From assembly GCF_003323745.1 (NCBI RefSeq), contig NZ_QOIL01000001.1:186001-250000 (forward strand): 64,000 nucleotides of DNA. Reading direction: 5' to 3'. The DNA comes from Sphaerisporangium album (GTDB taxonomy: Bacteria > Actinomycetota > Actinomycetes > Streptosporangiales > Streptosporangiaceae). Each line of letters begins with the position of its first letter. Position 1 is the stretch's first letter. Position numbers and translations under genes: made by a program. The notes beneath the pieces were generated by a model. The model was not told where the DNA came from. It saw only the letters and a list, made by a program, of their open reading frames with translations, and did not search any database. Below are positions 1-8,231 of this stretch, piece after piece.

Positions 1-466
1 CGACCGGTGCGCGGCGGAACATGAACCGGCCGCCGCTCGCGAGCCGCTTCCACACGGTCTCGGACAGATCGTCCGGCAGCTCGCGCGGCTCCCAGCCCGG
101 CTGGGCCCGTCGCACGTCCTCGTGGTGGACCAGGAACTCCAGCGTGTTGACCGTGTTGTCCAGCCCGGGGATGAAGCCGTACGGCGTCCACTTGGGCGGG
201 CCCTGGCGCACGGCGTCCACCACCTCCCGATAGCTCCTGCCGGACTTGATGCGGTCCTGAACGGACGCGGTGTACCCGGCCAGGGCGGGGATGGCGATGC
301 CGCCCGCCGCGTCGAGCCGCCGCTCGCGGAGCACGAGGTGGGCGGCGAGGTCGGCGGTGGTCCAGCCCTCGCACAGGGTGGGCGCGTCGGGACCCAGGTC
401 GTCGAGGAGGTCACAGAGGGCGGCGCGCTCGGCGCGTGCGTGCGTCACCCTGGTCACCCTACTCAT
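1..466 (-). CDS. TIGR03085-type DinB-like metal-binding protein (partial, C-terminus cut off)
   Basis: Read from the complement, an ATG at 466 opens a frame that runs off the left edge (155 codons visible). The N-terminus has the pattern RAALCDLLDDLGPDAPTLCEGW followed by DLAAHLVLRERR. This is typical of the maleylpyruvate-isomerase N-terminal / DinB-like four-helix family known as TIGR03085; the His of AAHL is a usual metal ligand in that fold. A second conserved stretch, NTVNTLEFLVHHEDVRRA, follows. Members are soluble and of unproven function, and some relatives act in mycothiol-dependent chemistry. The gene is divergent from the ABC exporter that starts at 613. The missing part is only the C-terminus. 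The family call is confident; a biochemical role is not. Confidence 0.8.
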   Translation of the reverse strand, partial: MSRVTRVTHARAERAALCDLLDDLGPDAPTLCEGWTTADLAAHLVLRERRLDAAGGIAIPALAGYTASVQDRIKSGRSYREVVDAVRQGPPKWTPYGFIPGLDNTVNTLEFLVHHEDVRRAQPGWEPRELPDDLSETVWKRLASGGRFMFRRAPV

Positions 467-612
467 CGGCGTGTGCGGCCGGTCGGGCGCGGGAGGGGGG
501 AATAAACAGGTTGCCGCGGATGATAGGGATTTAGTCAGGCATCTCCCAACGCCTCCCCGTGAAAGCCCCCCGTCTTCCCCAAGGCGGGCCCCCGTTCGAG
601 AGGACCCCCGGC

Positions 613-2436
613 GTGCCGAGCGAGCGCGACTCCACCCCGACCGTCATGCGCCAGGGCTTCCGTGTCCTCGGCCACGCCATCAGGACGGAGCCGCGCGTGT
701 TCGCGGGCGCTGTGCTCGCCAGCTGCGTCTACGGGATCATGACGGTCGGCTCGTCGTGGGCGCTCGGCCTGGCCACGGAGAACGCCGTGCTCCCCGCCTT
801 CCGCGACGGCAAGGCGAGCACCGGGGCGCTGCTCACCGCCGCCCTGCTGATCGTCGGCGTGGCCGTCCTGAAGGCGGCGGGCGTGATCGGGCGCAGGCTG
901 CTCGCGGGCATCATGCAGTACCGCATGCAGGCTTATTCGCGGCGCGCCGTCACCCGCCAGTACCTGCGGCTTCCCCTCGCCTGGCACCATCGCCACCCCA
1001 CCGGCCAGCTGCTGTCGAACGCCAGCTCCGACGTCGAGGCCGCGTGGGCCCCGCTCGCGCCGCTGCCCATGGCCGTCGGCGTGGTGGTCATGCTGGTCAC
1101 CGCCGCGGTCGCGATCCTGCTGGTGGACCCGCTGCTCGCCGTGGTCGGCTTCCTGATCTTCCCGGCCATCGCCGTGCTGAACTTCGTGTACCAGCGCCGG
1201 CTGTCGCCGCTGATGATGCGCTCACAGCAGCTTCGCGCCGAGGTCAGCGAGATCGCGCACGAGAGCTTCGACGGCGCGCTGGTCGTCAAGACGCTGGGCA
1301 GGGAGGACACCGAGGCCGCCCGCTTCCAGGCCAGGGCCGACCGGCTCAGGGACGCCAACATCGCCGTGGGACGGGTGCGCGGCCTGTTCGACCCCCTGCT
1401 GGAGGCGCTGCCCACGCTGGGCGTGCTGGCCGTGCTGCTGTTCGGGTCGGTCCGGCTCCAGGCGGGCGGGGTGTCCCCGGGCGAGCTGATCCAGGTGTCC
1501 TACCTGTTCACGCTGCTGGCCTTCCCGGTCCGCGCGCTCGGCTGGGTGCTGGCAGAGCTGCCCCGCAGCGTCTCGGGCTGGACGCGGGTGCGCGCCGTGC
1601 TGGACGCCACCGGCTCGATGGAGTACGGCCGCGAGCGTCTGCCCGAGACCGGCCCGGCCCGGGTGGAGGTGCGCGACCTGACCTACGGCTACACCCCCGG
1701 CGCGCCGGTGCTGTCCGGGATCGGCTTCGACGTGCGGCCCGGCCGCACGGTCGCGATCGTCGGGCCCACAGGGTCGGGCAAGTCCACGCTCACCCAGCTC
1801 CTGGTCCGGCTGGTCGACCCCGACGAGGGCGCGGTCCGCATCGACGGCGTCGACCTGCGCGACCTCGCGGCGGGGCGGCTGAGCTCCGCCGTCTCGCTGG
1901 TGCCGCAGCAGACGTTCCTGTTCGACGACACCGTCCGCGGCAACCTGACGCTCGGCGAGGACGGCGTGCACGCCGTGCCGGACGAGAAGATCTGGGCGGC
2001 GCTGCGCCTGGCCCAGGCCGAGGGGTTCGTCAGCGCGCTGCCCAAGGGCATCGACACGCGGGTCGGCGAGCGCGGCGCGACCCTGTCGGGCGGCCAGCGG
2101 CAGCGGCTCGCGCTGGCCAGGGCACTGGTGCGCGACCCGCGGCTGCTGATCCTGGACGACGCCACCTCCAGCGTGGACGCGCAGGTCGAGGGCAGGATCC
2201 TGTTCGGCCTGCGTGAGGGCTCGCCGGAGTCGACGGTGATCGTGGTCGCCTACCGGATGGCGACGATCGCGCTGGCGGACGAGGTGGTCTACCTCGAACA
2301 CGGCCGGGTCGCCGACCGCGGCACCCACCACGAGCTCCTCGGCCGCTGCCAGGGATACCGCAACCTGGTGACGGCCTACGAACGCGAGGAAGCCGAGCGC
2401 ACGGCGCTGGACGCCGGTGAGGAGATCGTCGCATGA
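613..2436 (+). CDS. ABC exporter half-transporter, subunit 1 (degenerate ATPase site)
   Basis: A type IV exporter half of 607 residues: six-helix transmembrane domain (about 1-310), then a nucleotide-binding domain. I chose GTG 613 because GAGAGGA (598-604) lies 8 bases upstream; an in-frame start at 559 has no clear ribosome site. Walker A is GPTGSGKST (about residue 384) and the signature is a canonical LSGGQ (about 491). However, Walker B reads LLILDD, with Asp in place of the catalytic Glu. The switch His is replaced by Tyr (VVAYRMATI). These losses are typical of the inactive-site partner in heterodimeric exporters such as TM287/288 or BmrCD. The stop overlaps the next start (ATGA, 2433), so both halves are probably made together. 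The exported substrate is unknown; drug or lipid are the usual guesses. Confidence 0.92.
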   Translation: MPSERDSTPTVMRQGFRVLGHAIRTEPRVFAGAVLASCVYGIMTVGSSWALGLATENAVLPAFRDGKASTGALLTAALLIVGVAVLKAAGVIGRRLLAGIMQYRMQAYSRRAVTRQYLRLPLAWHHRHPTGQLLSNASSDVEAAWAPLAPLPMAVGVVVMLVTAAVAILLVDPLLAVVGFLIFPAIAVLNFVYQRRLSPLMMRSQQLRAEVSEIAHESFDGALVVKTLGREDTEAARFQARADRLRDANIAVGRVRGLFDPLLEALPTLGVLAVLLFGSVRLQAGGVSPGELIQVSYLFTLLAFPVRALGWVLAELPRSVSGWTRVRAVLDATGSMEYGRERLPETGPARVEVRDLTYGYTPGAPVLSGIGFDVRPGRTVAIVGPTGSGKSTLTQLLVRLVDPDEGAVRIDGVDLRDLAAGRLSSAVSLVPQQTFLFDDTVRGNLTLGEDGVHAVPDEKIWAALRLAQAEGFVSALPKGIDTRVGERGATLSGGQRQRLALARALVRDPRLLILDDATSSVDAQVEGRILFGLREGSPESTVIVVAYRMATIALADEVVYLEHGRVADRGTHHELLGRCQGYRNLVTAYEREEAERTALDAGEEIVA

Positions 2437-4205
2437 CGCTGTCGGTGAACGAGCGCTCGGCGCTGTCGACGTTCCGGCGCGGGTTCGCGCTGTCGCCGGA
2501 GTTCAAGGTCGGGCTGCCGGTGACGCTGACGCTGGCCGTGTTCGCCACGCTCGGCAAGATCATCGTGCCCATCGCGATTCAGCAGGTCATCGACCGCGGT
2601 CTGAGGGGCGCGACGCCTGACCTGCCGTTCATCAGGAACGCCGTCGCGCTGTGCGCCGTCGCCGTGGTGCTGACCGCGGTGTGCGGCTACCTGATGAACG
2701 TCCGGCTCTACCGGTCGACCGAGTCCGGCCTTGCCTCGCTCAGGGGCAAGGGCTTTCGGCACGTCCACGACCTGTCGGTGCTCACGCAGAACACGGAGCG
2801 GCGCGGTGCGCTGGTGTCCCGGGTCACCAGCGACGTCGACCAGATCAGCACGTTCATGCAGTGGGGCGGCCTCATGGTCATCGTCTCGCTGGGTCAGCTG
2901 CTCATCGCCAGCGTGCTGATGGCCGTCTACTCCTGGCAGCTGGCCCTGCTCGTCTGGGCCTGCTTCGTGCCGCTGCTGATCGTGCTGCCGCGGTTCCAGC
3001 GCTGGGTGGCCCGCGCCTACACCGGCGTCCGCGAACGCACCGGGGACATGCTGGCCGCGGTCAGCGAGACGGTGGTCGGCAGCGCGGTGATCCGCGCGTA
3101 CGGCTCGGAGGAGCGCACCGCCCGGCGGATCGACGCGGCGGTCGACGCCCACCGGAAGGCCCAGACCCGGGCGCAGAAGATCGTCGCGACCACGTTCCCG
3201 ATCACCGAGCTGGCGGGCGCGGTCGCCATCGCCGGCGTGGTCGTGCTCGGCGTCCACCTCGGCGTCGGCGGCACGATCTCGGCGGGCAAGCTCATCGCCT
3301 TCCTGTTCCTGATCACGCTGTTCATCAGCCCGCTGCAGACCGCCACCGAAGTGCTCAACGACGCGCAGAACGCCATCGCCGGCTGGCGCCGCGTCCTCGG
3401 CGTCCTCGACACGCCGGCGGACGTGGCCGACCCGGGCGAGGCGGGCGTCGTCCTGCCGCGCGGCGCGATCACCGTCACCTTCCAGAACGTCGGCTTCGCC
3501 TACCCCGGCGGCCCGCCCGTGCTGCACGACGTGAGCGTCGAGATCACGCCCCGCACGCGCGTCGCTGTGGTCGGCGAGACCGGGTCGGGCAAGACCACGT
3601 TCGCCAAGCTGCTCACCCGCCTCATGGACCCGACCGGCGGGCGCGTCCTGGTCGACGGCGTGGACCTGCGCAAGGTGCGCTTCTCGTCGCTGCGCGAGCG
3701 CATCGTCATGGTGCCGCAGGACGGGTTCCTGTTCGATGGCTCGCTGGCCGACAACATCCGCTACGGACGTCCCTCGGCCACGGACGCCGAGATCACGCTC
3801 GCCCTTACCGAGCTGGGCCTCACCGACTGGCTGGAGGGCCTGCCCGCGGGCCTGGGGACGCCGGTGGGCCAGCGCGGCGAGTCGCTGTCGGCGGGGGAGC
3901 GCCAGCTCGTCGCCCTGGCGCGGGCCTACCTCGCCGACCCCGACCTGCTGCTGCTCGACGAGGCGACCTCCGCCGTCGACCCGGCCACCGAGGTCCGGAT
4001 CGCCCGCGCGCTGGACGGGGTCACGCGCGGCCGCACGGCCGTGTCGATCGCCCACCGCCTGTCCACCGCCGAGGCGGCCGACGAGGTGCTGGTGTTCGAG
4101 CACGGCCGCGTCGTGCAGCACGGCTCGCACGAGGAGCTGCTGCGCCACGACGGCGTGTACGCCGACCTCTACGCGTCCTGGACCTCCGGCGCCCGCACGT
4201 CCTGA
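2433..4205 (+). CDS. ABC exporter half-transporter, subunit 2 (catalytic ATPase site)
   Basis: A 590-residue half-transporter: transmembrane domain about 20-310, then a nucleotide-binding domain with Walker A GETGSGKTT (about 381), Walker B LLLLDE with the catalytic Glu (about 505) and a normal switch His (IAHRLST, about 538). The signature is LSAGE rather than LSGGQ. This mirrors subunit 1: the weak signature here would face the defective Walker B of subunit 1, giving one dead and one live ATP site. It overlaps subunit 1 by four bases. Its 3' end overlaps the convergent acetyltransferase gene (ends at 4169) by 37 bases. It acts in the inner membrane with subunit 1. Substrate unknown. Confidence 0.92.
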   Translation: MTLSVNERSALSTFRRGFALSPEFKVGLPVTLTLAVFATLGKIIVPIAIQQVIDRGLRGATPDLPFIRNAVALCAVAVVLTAVCGYLMNVRLYRSTESGLASLRGKGFRHVHDLSVLTQNTERRGALVSRVTSDVDQISTFMQWGGLMVIVSLGQLLIASVLMAVYSWQLALLVWACFVPLLIVLPRFQRWVARAYTGVRERTGDMLAAVSETVVGSAVIRAYGSEERTARRIDAAVDAHRKAQTRAQKIVATTFPITELAGAVAIAGVVVLGVHLGVGGTISAGKLIAFLFLITLFISPLQTATEVLNDAQNAIAGWRRVLGVLDTPADVADPGEAGVVLPRGAITVTFQNVGFAYPGGPPVLHDVSVEITPRTRVAVVGETGSGKTTFAKLLTRLMDPTGGRVLVDGVDLRKVRFSSLRERIVMVPQDGFLFDGSLADNIRYGRPSATDAEITLALTELGLTDWLEGLPAGLGTPVGQRGESLSAGERQLVALARAYLADPDLLLLDEATSAVDPATEVRIARALDGVTRGRTAVSIAHRLSTAEAADEVLVFEHGRVVQHGSHEELLRHDGVYADLYASWTSGARTS

Positions 4206-4750
4206 CCCCGTCCCCCTCGGGCCGGGAGGTCCTTCTCGAAGACGAGGTGGTGCAGCGTCTCGACGGGGACGGACAGGTCGTGCAGCGGCCGGTACCCGGC
4301 GCGCAGGTACAGCCCGGCGGCCTCCGGCTGGCGGGGTCCGGTGGTGAGGTACACGCGCCGGTAGCCCTGGCGGGCCGCCTCCTCCTCAAGGGCCCGCACG
4401 ACCAGCCGTCCGAGTCCCCGCCTGCGCTGGCCGGAGTCGGTCCAGATCCGCTTGAGCTCGGCCGTGACGGCGTCGAGGCGGCGGAACGCGCCCCCGGCCA
4501 CCGTCCGGCCGCGCTCCACCAGGATCAGGAACGCGCCTCCCGGCGGGGCGAACTCGGCGTCCGGGTAGCGGCCGAGCTCGTCGTTCGGCCCGTACCGGGT
4601 GCGGTACTCCAGGTCGAGCCCGGCCAGCAGCGGCGCGGCGGCGGGGTCGCTCACCCTGACCTGGCGGATCTCGATCGTTTCCGGATACGCGGACGGCACG
4701 GTCGGCCGGGTGGGCGCGGTCGGTTCGGCGGTCATGCGATGGACGCTCAT
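4169..4750 (-). CDS. GNAT family N-acetyltransferase, last gene of the sulfur-type amino-acid uptake operon
   Basis: 193 residues with a GNAT fold. The acetyl-CoA pyrophosphate loop is QRRRGLGRL (about 108-116) and the C-terminal motif AAGLYLRAGYRPL (about 144-156) is typical. The ATG at 4750 overlaps the stop of the solute-binding-protein gene (ATGA), so translation is coupled and the enzyme belongs to the transporter operon. In Bacillus subtilis, acetyltransferases encoded with cystine-type transporters (ytmI/snaB with tcyJKLMN) act on S-modified cysteines. A similar role here is inference, based on operon position and the upstream cysteine leader peptide. The start could be internal at residue 6 (Met). 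The 3' end overlaps the convergent exporter gene. Confidence 0.85.
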   Translation of the reverse strand: MSVHRMTAEPTAPTRPTVPSAYPETIEIRQVRVSDPAAAPLLAGLDLEYRTRYGPNDELGRYPDAEFAPPGGAFLILVERGRTVAGGAFRRLDAVTAELKRIWTDSGQRRRGLGRLVVRALEEEAARQGYRRVYLTTGPRQPEAAGLYLRAGYRPLHDLSVPVETLHHLVFEKDLPARGGRGQDVRAPEVQDA

Positions 4751-5760
4751 TTCTTCTGGCGCGGCAGGCCCGGAGGGTTGACCTGCGAGGACGGGATGGC
4801 CTCGTTCGACAGCCCCCAGCGCTTGAGCACCTCGGCGTACTTCCCGTTGCGGATGACGGTGTTCAGCGCGTCGGAGACCGGCTGCGCGAGCCCGTTGCCC
4901 TTCTGGGTCATGGCGGCGATGAGACCCTGGAGCGACTCACCGGCGCCGGACAACGTCCCGACGATCCTGGTGTCCCCGCTCACGGCCGCATGGTACGCCG
5001 AGGTGGGGTTCGGGCCGAAGTAGGCGTCGATGCGGCCGGATTTCAGGGCCAGGTAGTAGTCGGCGGGCCGCTGGTAGTACTGCACCTCGATCGGGGCGAG
5101 GCCGGCCTTCTTGTTGCGCTCGTCCCAGTCCAGCAGGATCTTCTCCTGGTTGGTGCCCGCGCCGACCGCGACCTTCAGCCCCGCGATGTCCGGCGGCTGC
5201 GCGATCTTCGTGATCTTCCCGTCCGCGGCGACCTCCCAGGCGAGCTGGTCGACGCGGTAGGTCGCGAAGTCGTAGATGTCCTTGCGCTCCTCGGTGACGG
5301 TGATGTTGGAGAACCCGACGTCGTCCTTGCCCGACTTCACCGACAGGAAGAGGTTCTCCCACGAGGTGCGGTCCAGCCGCAGCTTCAGGCCGAGCACGTC
5401 GGCGACGAGCTGGGCGACGTCGGCCTCCACGCCGATCACGGTGCTGTCGTCGTCGGCGAGGAAGGACAGCGGCGGGATGCCGTCCCCGGTGATCCCCACG
5501 ACCAGCTCGCCGCGGGTCCGGACGGCCTCGGGCACCTTCGCGGCGATGTCCGCCGCCTTCTCGGCGCGCACGCGGTTCTGCTCGGGGCTGGTGTCGATCG
5601 TGAGGGTGGTAGCGGCCGCCGCCGGGGCCGCGGCCTCGGCGCGGGTGCCGTCGCCGGTGGCCGCTCCGGATCCGCAGGCGGTCAGCAGGAGCAGCGGGAG
5701 CAGGCCGAGGGCGGCGGGCCGCAGGGCGCGAGGGAGCGGGCGCAGAGCCAGGGAGGGCAT
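4747..5760 (-). CDS. polar amino-acid ABC transporter, solute-binding lipoprotein
   Basis: 337 residues. The signal sequence ends in the lipobox LLTAC (Cys29), so the protein is a membrane-anchored lipoprotein. The body is a family 3 periplasmic binding protein (SBP_bac_3): ELVVGITGDGIPPLSF, then DVAQLVADVLGLKL, FSNITVTEERK and GAGTNQEKI, the usual landmarks. It is third in an operon after the permease (6546-7604) and ATPase (5785-6549), with 24 bases to the ATPase stop. Its stop overlaps the GNAT start. The cysteine-type leader peptide at 7734-7811 makes cystine, cysteine or a related sulfur compound the likely ligand; this is inference. Sequence alone does not settle substrate in this family. 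Confidence 0.9.
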   Translation of the reverse strand: MPSLALRPLPRALRPAALGLLPLLLLTACGSGAATGDGTRAEAAAPAAAATTLTIDTSPEQNRVRAEKAADIAAKVPEAVRTRGELVVGITGDGIPPLSFLADDDSTVIGVEADVAQLVADVLGLKLRLDRTSWENLFLSVKSGKDDVGFSNITVTEERKDIYDFATYRVDQLAWEVAADGKITKIAQPPDIAGLKVAVGAGTNQEKILLDWDERNKKAGLAPIEVQYYQRPADYYLALKSGRIDAYFGPNPTSAYHAAVSGDTRIVGTLSGAGESLQGLIAAMTQKGNGLAQPVSDALNTVIRNGKYAEVLKRWGLSNEAIPSSQVNPPGLPRQKK

Positions 5761-5784
5761 TTCACTGGTCCTTTTCGGGGGTTG

Positions 5785-6549
5785 TCAGAGCACTTTGCTG
5801 AGGAATGCGCGGGTGCGCTCGTGCCGGGGGGCGTCCAGCACCTGGCCGGGCGTCCCCTGCTCGACGACGCGGCCCGCGTCCATGAAGACCACGGTGTCGG
5901 CGACCTCGCGGGCGAACCCGACTTCGTGGGTGACGACGATCATCGTGGTGCCGCTGCGCGCCAGGTCCTTCATGACGTCCAGCACCTCGCCGACCAGCTC
6001 GGGGTCCAGCGCGGAGGTCGGCTCGTCGAACAGCACGACCTTGGGCTCCAGGGCGAGCGCGCGCGCGATGGCGACGCGCTGCTGCTGGCCCCCGGACAGG
6101 CGCCGGGGGTATTCGTCGATCTTGTCGGCGAGTCCCACGCGGTCGAGCAGCCGCGCGGCCAGCTCCTCCACATCGGCCCGCGGACGGCGCTGCGCCGACA
6201 GCGGCGCCTCGGTGACGTTCTGGCGGACGGTGAGGTGCGGGAAGAGGTTGAAGTTCTGGAACACGAACCCGATCCGGGCGCGCCTGCGCAGGATCTCCCG
6301 CTCGGGCAGCTCGTGCAGGCGGTTCCCGGCGCGGCGGTACCCGACCAGCTCGCCGTCGATGAGGACGGAGCCGCGGTCCACCTTCTCCAGGTGGTTGACG
6401 CTGCGCAGCAGGGTGGACTTGCCCGACCCCGAGGGGCCGATGATCACGGTGACCTCGCCGGGGCCGACCCGGAGGTTCACGTCGTTCAGGACCTCCAGCG
6501 CGCCGAACCGCTTGTGCACGCCGCGCAGCTCCACCATCGGCCGGGTCAT
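5785..6549 (-). CDS. polar amino-acid ABC transporter, ATP-binding subunit
   Basis: 254 residues starting at ATG 6549, which overlaps the permease stop by four bases (ATGA). A longer in-frame ORF reaching 7350 is only an antisense shadow over the permease gene. The motifs are complete: Walker [11 protein letters not shown]-loop [10 protein letters not shown], signature LSGGQQQR, Walker [13 protein letters not shown] and switch VTHE. The Q-loop and the [10 protein letters not shown] box are typical of the GlnQ/HisP/TcyC group that powers uptake of polar amino acids. It works at the inner face of the membrane with the 6546-7604 permease. The context suggests cyst(e)ine uptake. Confidence 0.93.
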   Translation of the reverse strand: MTRPMVELRGVHKRFGALEVLNDVNLRVGPGEVTVIIGPSGSGKSTLLRSVNHLEKVDRGSVLIDGELVGYRRAGNRLHELPEREILRRRARIGFVFQNFNLFPHLTVRQNVTEAPLSAQRRPRADVEELAARLLDRVGLADKIDEYPRRLSGGQQQRVAIARALALEPKVVLFDEPTSALDPELVGEVLDVMKDLARSGTTMIVVTHEVGFAREVADTVVFMDAGRVVEQGTPGQVLDAPRHERTRAFLSKVL

Positions 6550-7604
6550 CGCGTCCCGCCGATCCCCGGCGTACCCGACGCGGCGCGCGCGGCGAGGATC
6601 CGGCGCAGGCGCGCGAGCGGGGTATCGGGCAGCCGCCTGCTGGCCCCCTTGGCGTAGTGGCGCTCCAGGTAGTACTGCCCGATCGACAGCACCGTGGTCA
6701 GGATGAGATACCAGATCGCCGCGACCAGCAGCAGCGCGATCACCCGCCCGCTGCGGTTGTAGATGACCTGCGCCTGGTAGAACAGCTCGGGCAGCGCCAT
6801 GATGTAGACGACCGAGGTGCCCTTGACCAGGCCGATGATCTCGTTGCCCGCCGTCGGGACGATCGCCCGCATGGCCTGCGGCAGCACGATCCTGAAGGTC
6901 TGGCGGGTCCGGGGTATCCCGAGCGCGGCGGCGGCCTCCAGCTGGCCAGGGTCCACCGACAGGAACCCGGCCCGCACGATCTCTGCGGCGTAGGCGCCCT
7001 GGTGCAGGGCGAGGCCGATCGCGGCGGCGGTGACCGGCCCGATCAGGTCCATCGTGCCGATCGAGAAGAACGACGGGCCGAACGGCACGCCGAACGAGAT
7101 CTGCTTGTACAGCAGGGCGAGGTTGTACCAGAACAGCAGCTGCAGGATCAGCGGCACCGAGCGGAACAGCCAGGTGTAGCCCCAGGCGACCGAGCTGAGC
7201 AGCGGGTTGCGCGACAGCCGCATGAGGGCGACCACCGTGCCGATCACGAAGCCGAGCACGATGCCGAGCGCCGTCAACTGCAGCGTGAACGCCACCGCCC
7301 GCAGGATCGAGGGCGCGAACAGGTACTCGCCCACGACCGGCCACTCCCACGCGGGGTTGGTGATCAGGGCGCTGGCGGCCATCGCCAGCAGGACGAGCAC
7401 GGCGACCGCCGACACCAGGCGCCAGGGGTGACGCGCGGTGACGACCTTGAGCGCTTCGCCGTCCGTCCCGGCCGGCGCCGCCGCGGTCGGGACGGTGGCG
7501 GACGGCGGTTCCGGCGGAGGCGCGGGCGGAGCGGGTCGCGTCGCCGGCGACATGGTCTCGGGGCGTGCCGCCGCGGGTGGCACGGTTTCGGGGGGTATGG
7601 CCAT
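6546..7604 (-). CDS. polar amino-acid ABC transporter, permease subunit
   Basis: 352 residues. The first 60 or so are Pro/Ala-rich and cytoplasmic, which is unusual in length. The integral membrane domain follows. It has the His/Glu/Gln permease pattern ([33 protein letters not shown]) and the EAA loop ([18 protein letters not shown]) that docks the ATPase. It is the first structural gene of the operon permease - ATPase - binding protein - GNAT. The order with the binding protein third is slightly unusual. The ATG at 7604 lies 129 bases after the stop of the leader peptide, as expected if the leader region controls entry of RNA polymerase or ribosomes into the operon. Confidence 0.9.
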   Translation of the reverse strand: MAIPPETVPPAAARPETMSPATRPAPPAPPPEPPSATVPTAAAPAGTDGEALKVVTARHPWRLVSAVAVLVLLAMAASALITNPAWEWPVVGEYLFAPSILRAVAFTLQLTALGIVLGFVIGTVVALMRLSRNPLLSSVAWGYTWLFRSVPLILQLLFWYNLALLYKQISFGVPFGPSFFSIGTMDLIGPVTAAAIGLALHQGAYAAEIVRAGFLSVDPGQLEAAAALGIPRTRQTFRIVLPQAMRAIVPTAGNEIIGLVKGTSVVYIMALPELFYQAQVIYNRSGRVIALLLVAAIWYLILTTVLSIGQYYLERHYAKGASRRLPDTPLARLRRILAARAASGTPGIGGTR

Positions 7605-7706
7605 GATCTGGTTCGGCTCCGGTGTCAGAGTGCGGTAGTCGGCGGCGGGCCGTGGGCGGGCATGAGGGCCTCGCGACGGGAGGGCGGGAGGAGCCCCGGG
7701 CGCGGA

Positions 7707-7723
7707 GACGGCGGCACGCCGTC
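7707..7723 (-). terminator. hairpin after the leader peptide (possible attenuator part)
   Basis: GACGGC, a 5-base loop, then GCCGTC. The hairpin sits about 10 bases past the leader-peptide stop in the transcribed strand. It has no T-tract, so on its own it is not an intrinsic terminator. It could be one arm of a leader structure that responds to ribosome stalling. Weak evidence. Confidence 0.3.
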
Positions 7724-7733
7724 GTGTGTCACC

Positions 7734-7811
7734 TCAGCGGTGACAGGAGGAGGACCACACGCGGCACAGATCGATGTGCCCGCGAATCACCAGTCGGAGC
7801 TCGGCCTGCAT
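7734..7811 (-). CDS. 25-residue leader peptide of the actinobacterial sulfur/cysteine type
   Basis: A small ORF, too short for routine ORF calling: ATG at 7811, stop at 7734. The product contains the sequence RGHIDLCRVWSSSC, ends in His-Arg, and has Cys at positions 16 and 23. The pattern R-x-H-(I/V)-D-L-x-R-V-x-S-x-x-C is that of the short 'putative leader peptides' that precede sulfate, cysteine and cystine genes in actinobacteria. In mycobacteria, related Cys-containing upstream ORFs mediate cysteine-responsive attenuation. A ribosome site GGAG lies 7 bases before the ATG. The downstream gene is the amino-acid ABC permease at 6546-7604. I infer that ribosome stalling at the Cys codons raises transporter expression when cysteine is scarce. 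Confidence 0.85.
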   Translation of the reverse strand: MQAELRLVIRGHIDLCRVWSSSCHR

Positions 7812-7847
7812 GTGTCCACTCCAACACAGACCACGATTCCCGTCAAG

Positions 7848-7866
7848 ACCTACTTGTTTAGTAGGT
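7848..7866 (-). promoter_or_regulatory. 19-bp palindrome upstream of the leader peptide (candidate operator)
   Basis: ACCTACT-TGTTT-AGTAGGT is a perfect inverted repeat with 7-base arms. It extends to 10-base arms if one G-T pair is allowed (7845-7869). It lies 36 bases upstream of the leader-peptide ATG, in an AT-rich patch, directly before a TTGACG hexamer on the transcribed strand. The position suits a regulator site over the promoter of the uptake operon. The binding protein is unknown. Confidence 0.5.
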
Positions 7867-7908
7867 TTTATTCGGGCGAAAACGGGCGCCGCGCCGACGT
7901 CCGTCCCT

Positions 7909-8217
7909 TCAGGACCGCCGTGAGGGGGTGAGCACCCCGCAGATGCGCGTGACGGCGGTGGTCAGCTCCTCGACCGGGGCGATGCGCTCGGCCCACGGCC
8001 ACCAGAACCACCAGGCGCCCTCGCCCTGGGCGGCGAACACGACCTCCGACAGCGTCGGGACGACCGTGCTGACCACGATGAGCTGCGGGATGCCTCCGCT
8101 GGTCTCGCCGACCCGCGCGTGCAGGCCGCGGGCTTGGAGCGAATCACCGAGCGCCTGCAGGTGCGCGACGGCCGTGACGGCCGTCGCGGCGCTCGCGACC
8201 TGTCCGATGCTCGACAT
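7909..8217 (-). CDS. small protein of unknown function, Trp-rich
   Basis: 102 residues from ATG 8217, chosen because GAGGGAGG sits just upstream; the longer ORF to 8418 covers the neighbour in another frame. It starts with a helix rich in Ala and Val (QVASAATAVTAVAHLQALGDSL). A conspicuous aromatic patch, GAWWFWWPWAERI, follows. No family is recognised. It lies 14 bases downstream of another small gene (8232-8588) with a similar layout, an N-terminal helix plus a Trp-rich strand. Both sit downstream of a DUF5753 regulator, a position often taken by DUF397-type partner proteins. The pair may be regulator partners; this is inference. Confidence 0.65.
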   Translation of the reverse strand: MSSIGQVASAATAVTAVAHLQALGDSLQARGLHARVGETSGGIPQLIVVSTVVPTLSEVVFAAQGEGAWWFWWPWAERIAPVEELTTAVTRICGVLTPSRRS

Positions 8218-8231
8218 GGAGCCTCCCTCTG

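Larger units (their letters stand above)
7605..7908. other. intergenic region with leader peptide, hairpin and operator
   Basis: 304 bases between the permease gene and the small gene ending at 7909, both on the minus strand. It holds the promoter-proximal elements of the uptake operon: palindrome 7848-7866, leader peptide 7734-7811 and hairpin 7707-7723. From 7867 to 7908 I see nothing specific. No T-tract terminator for the 7909-8588 genes was found. Confidence 0.7.

Noticed and set aside
4779-4794. A 16-base sequence TGACCTGCGAGGACGG also found at 31230-31245
   Set aside because: One copy is antisense coding DNA, the other is the gltD stop plus terminator arm. One such match is expected by chance in 64 kb of GC-rich DNA.
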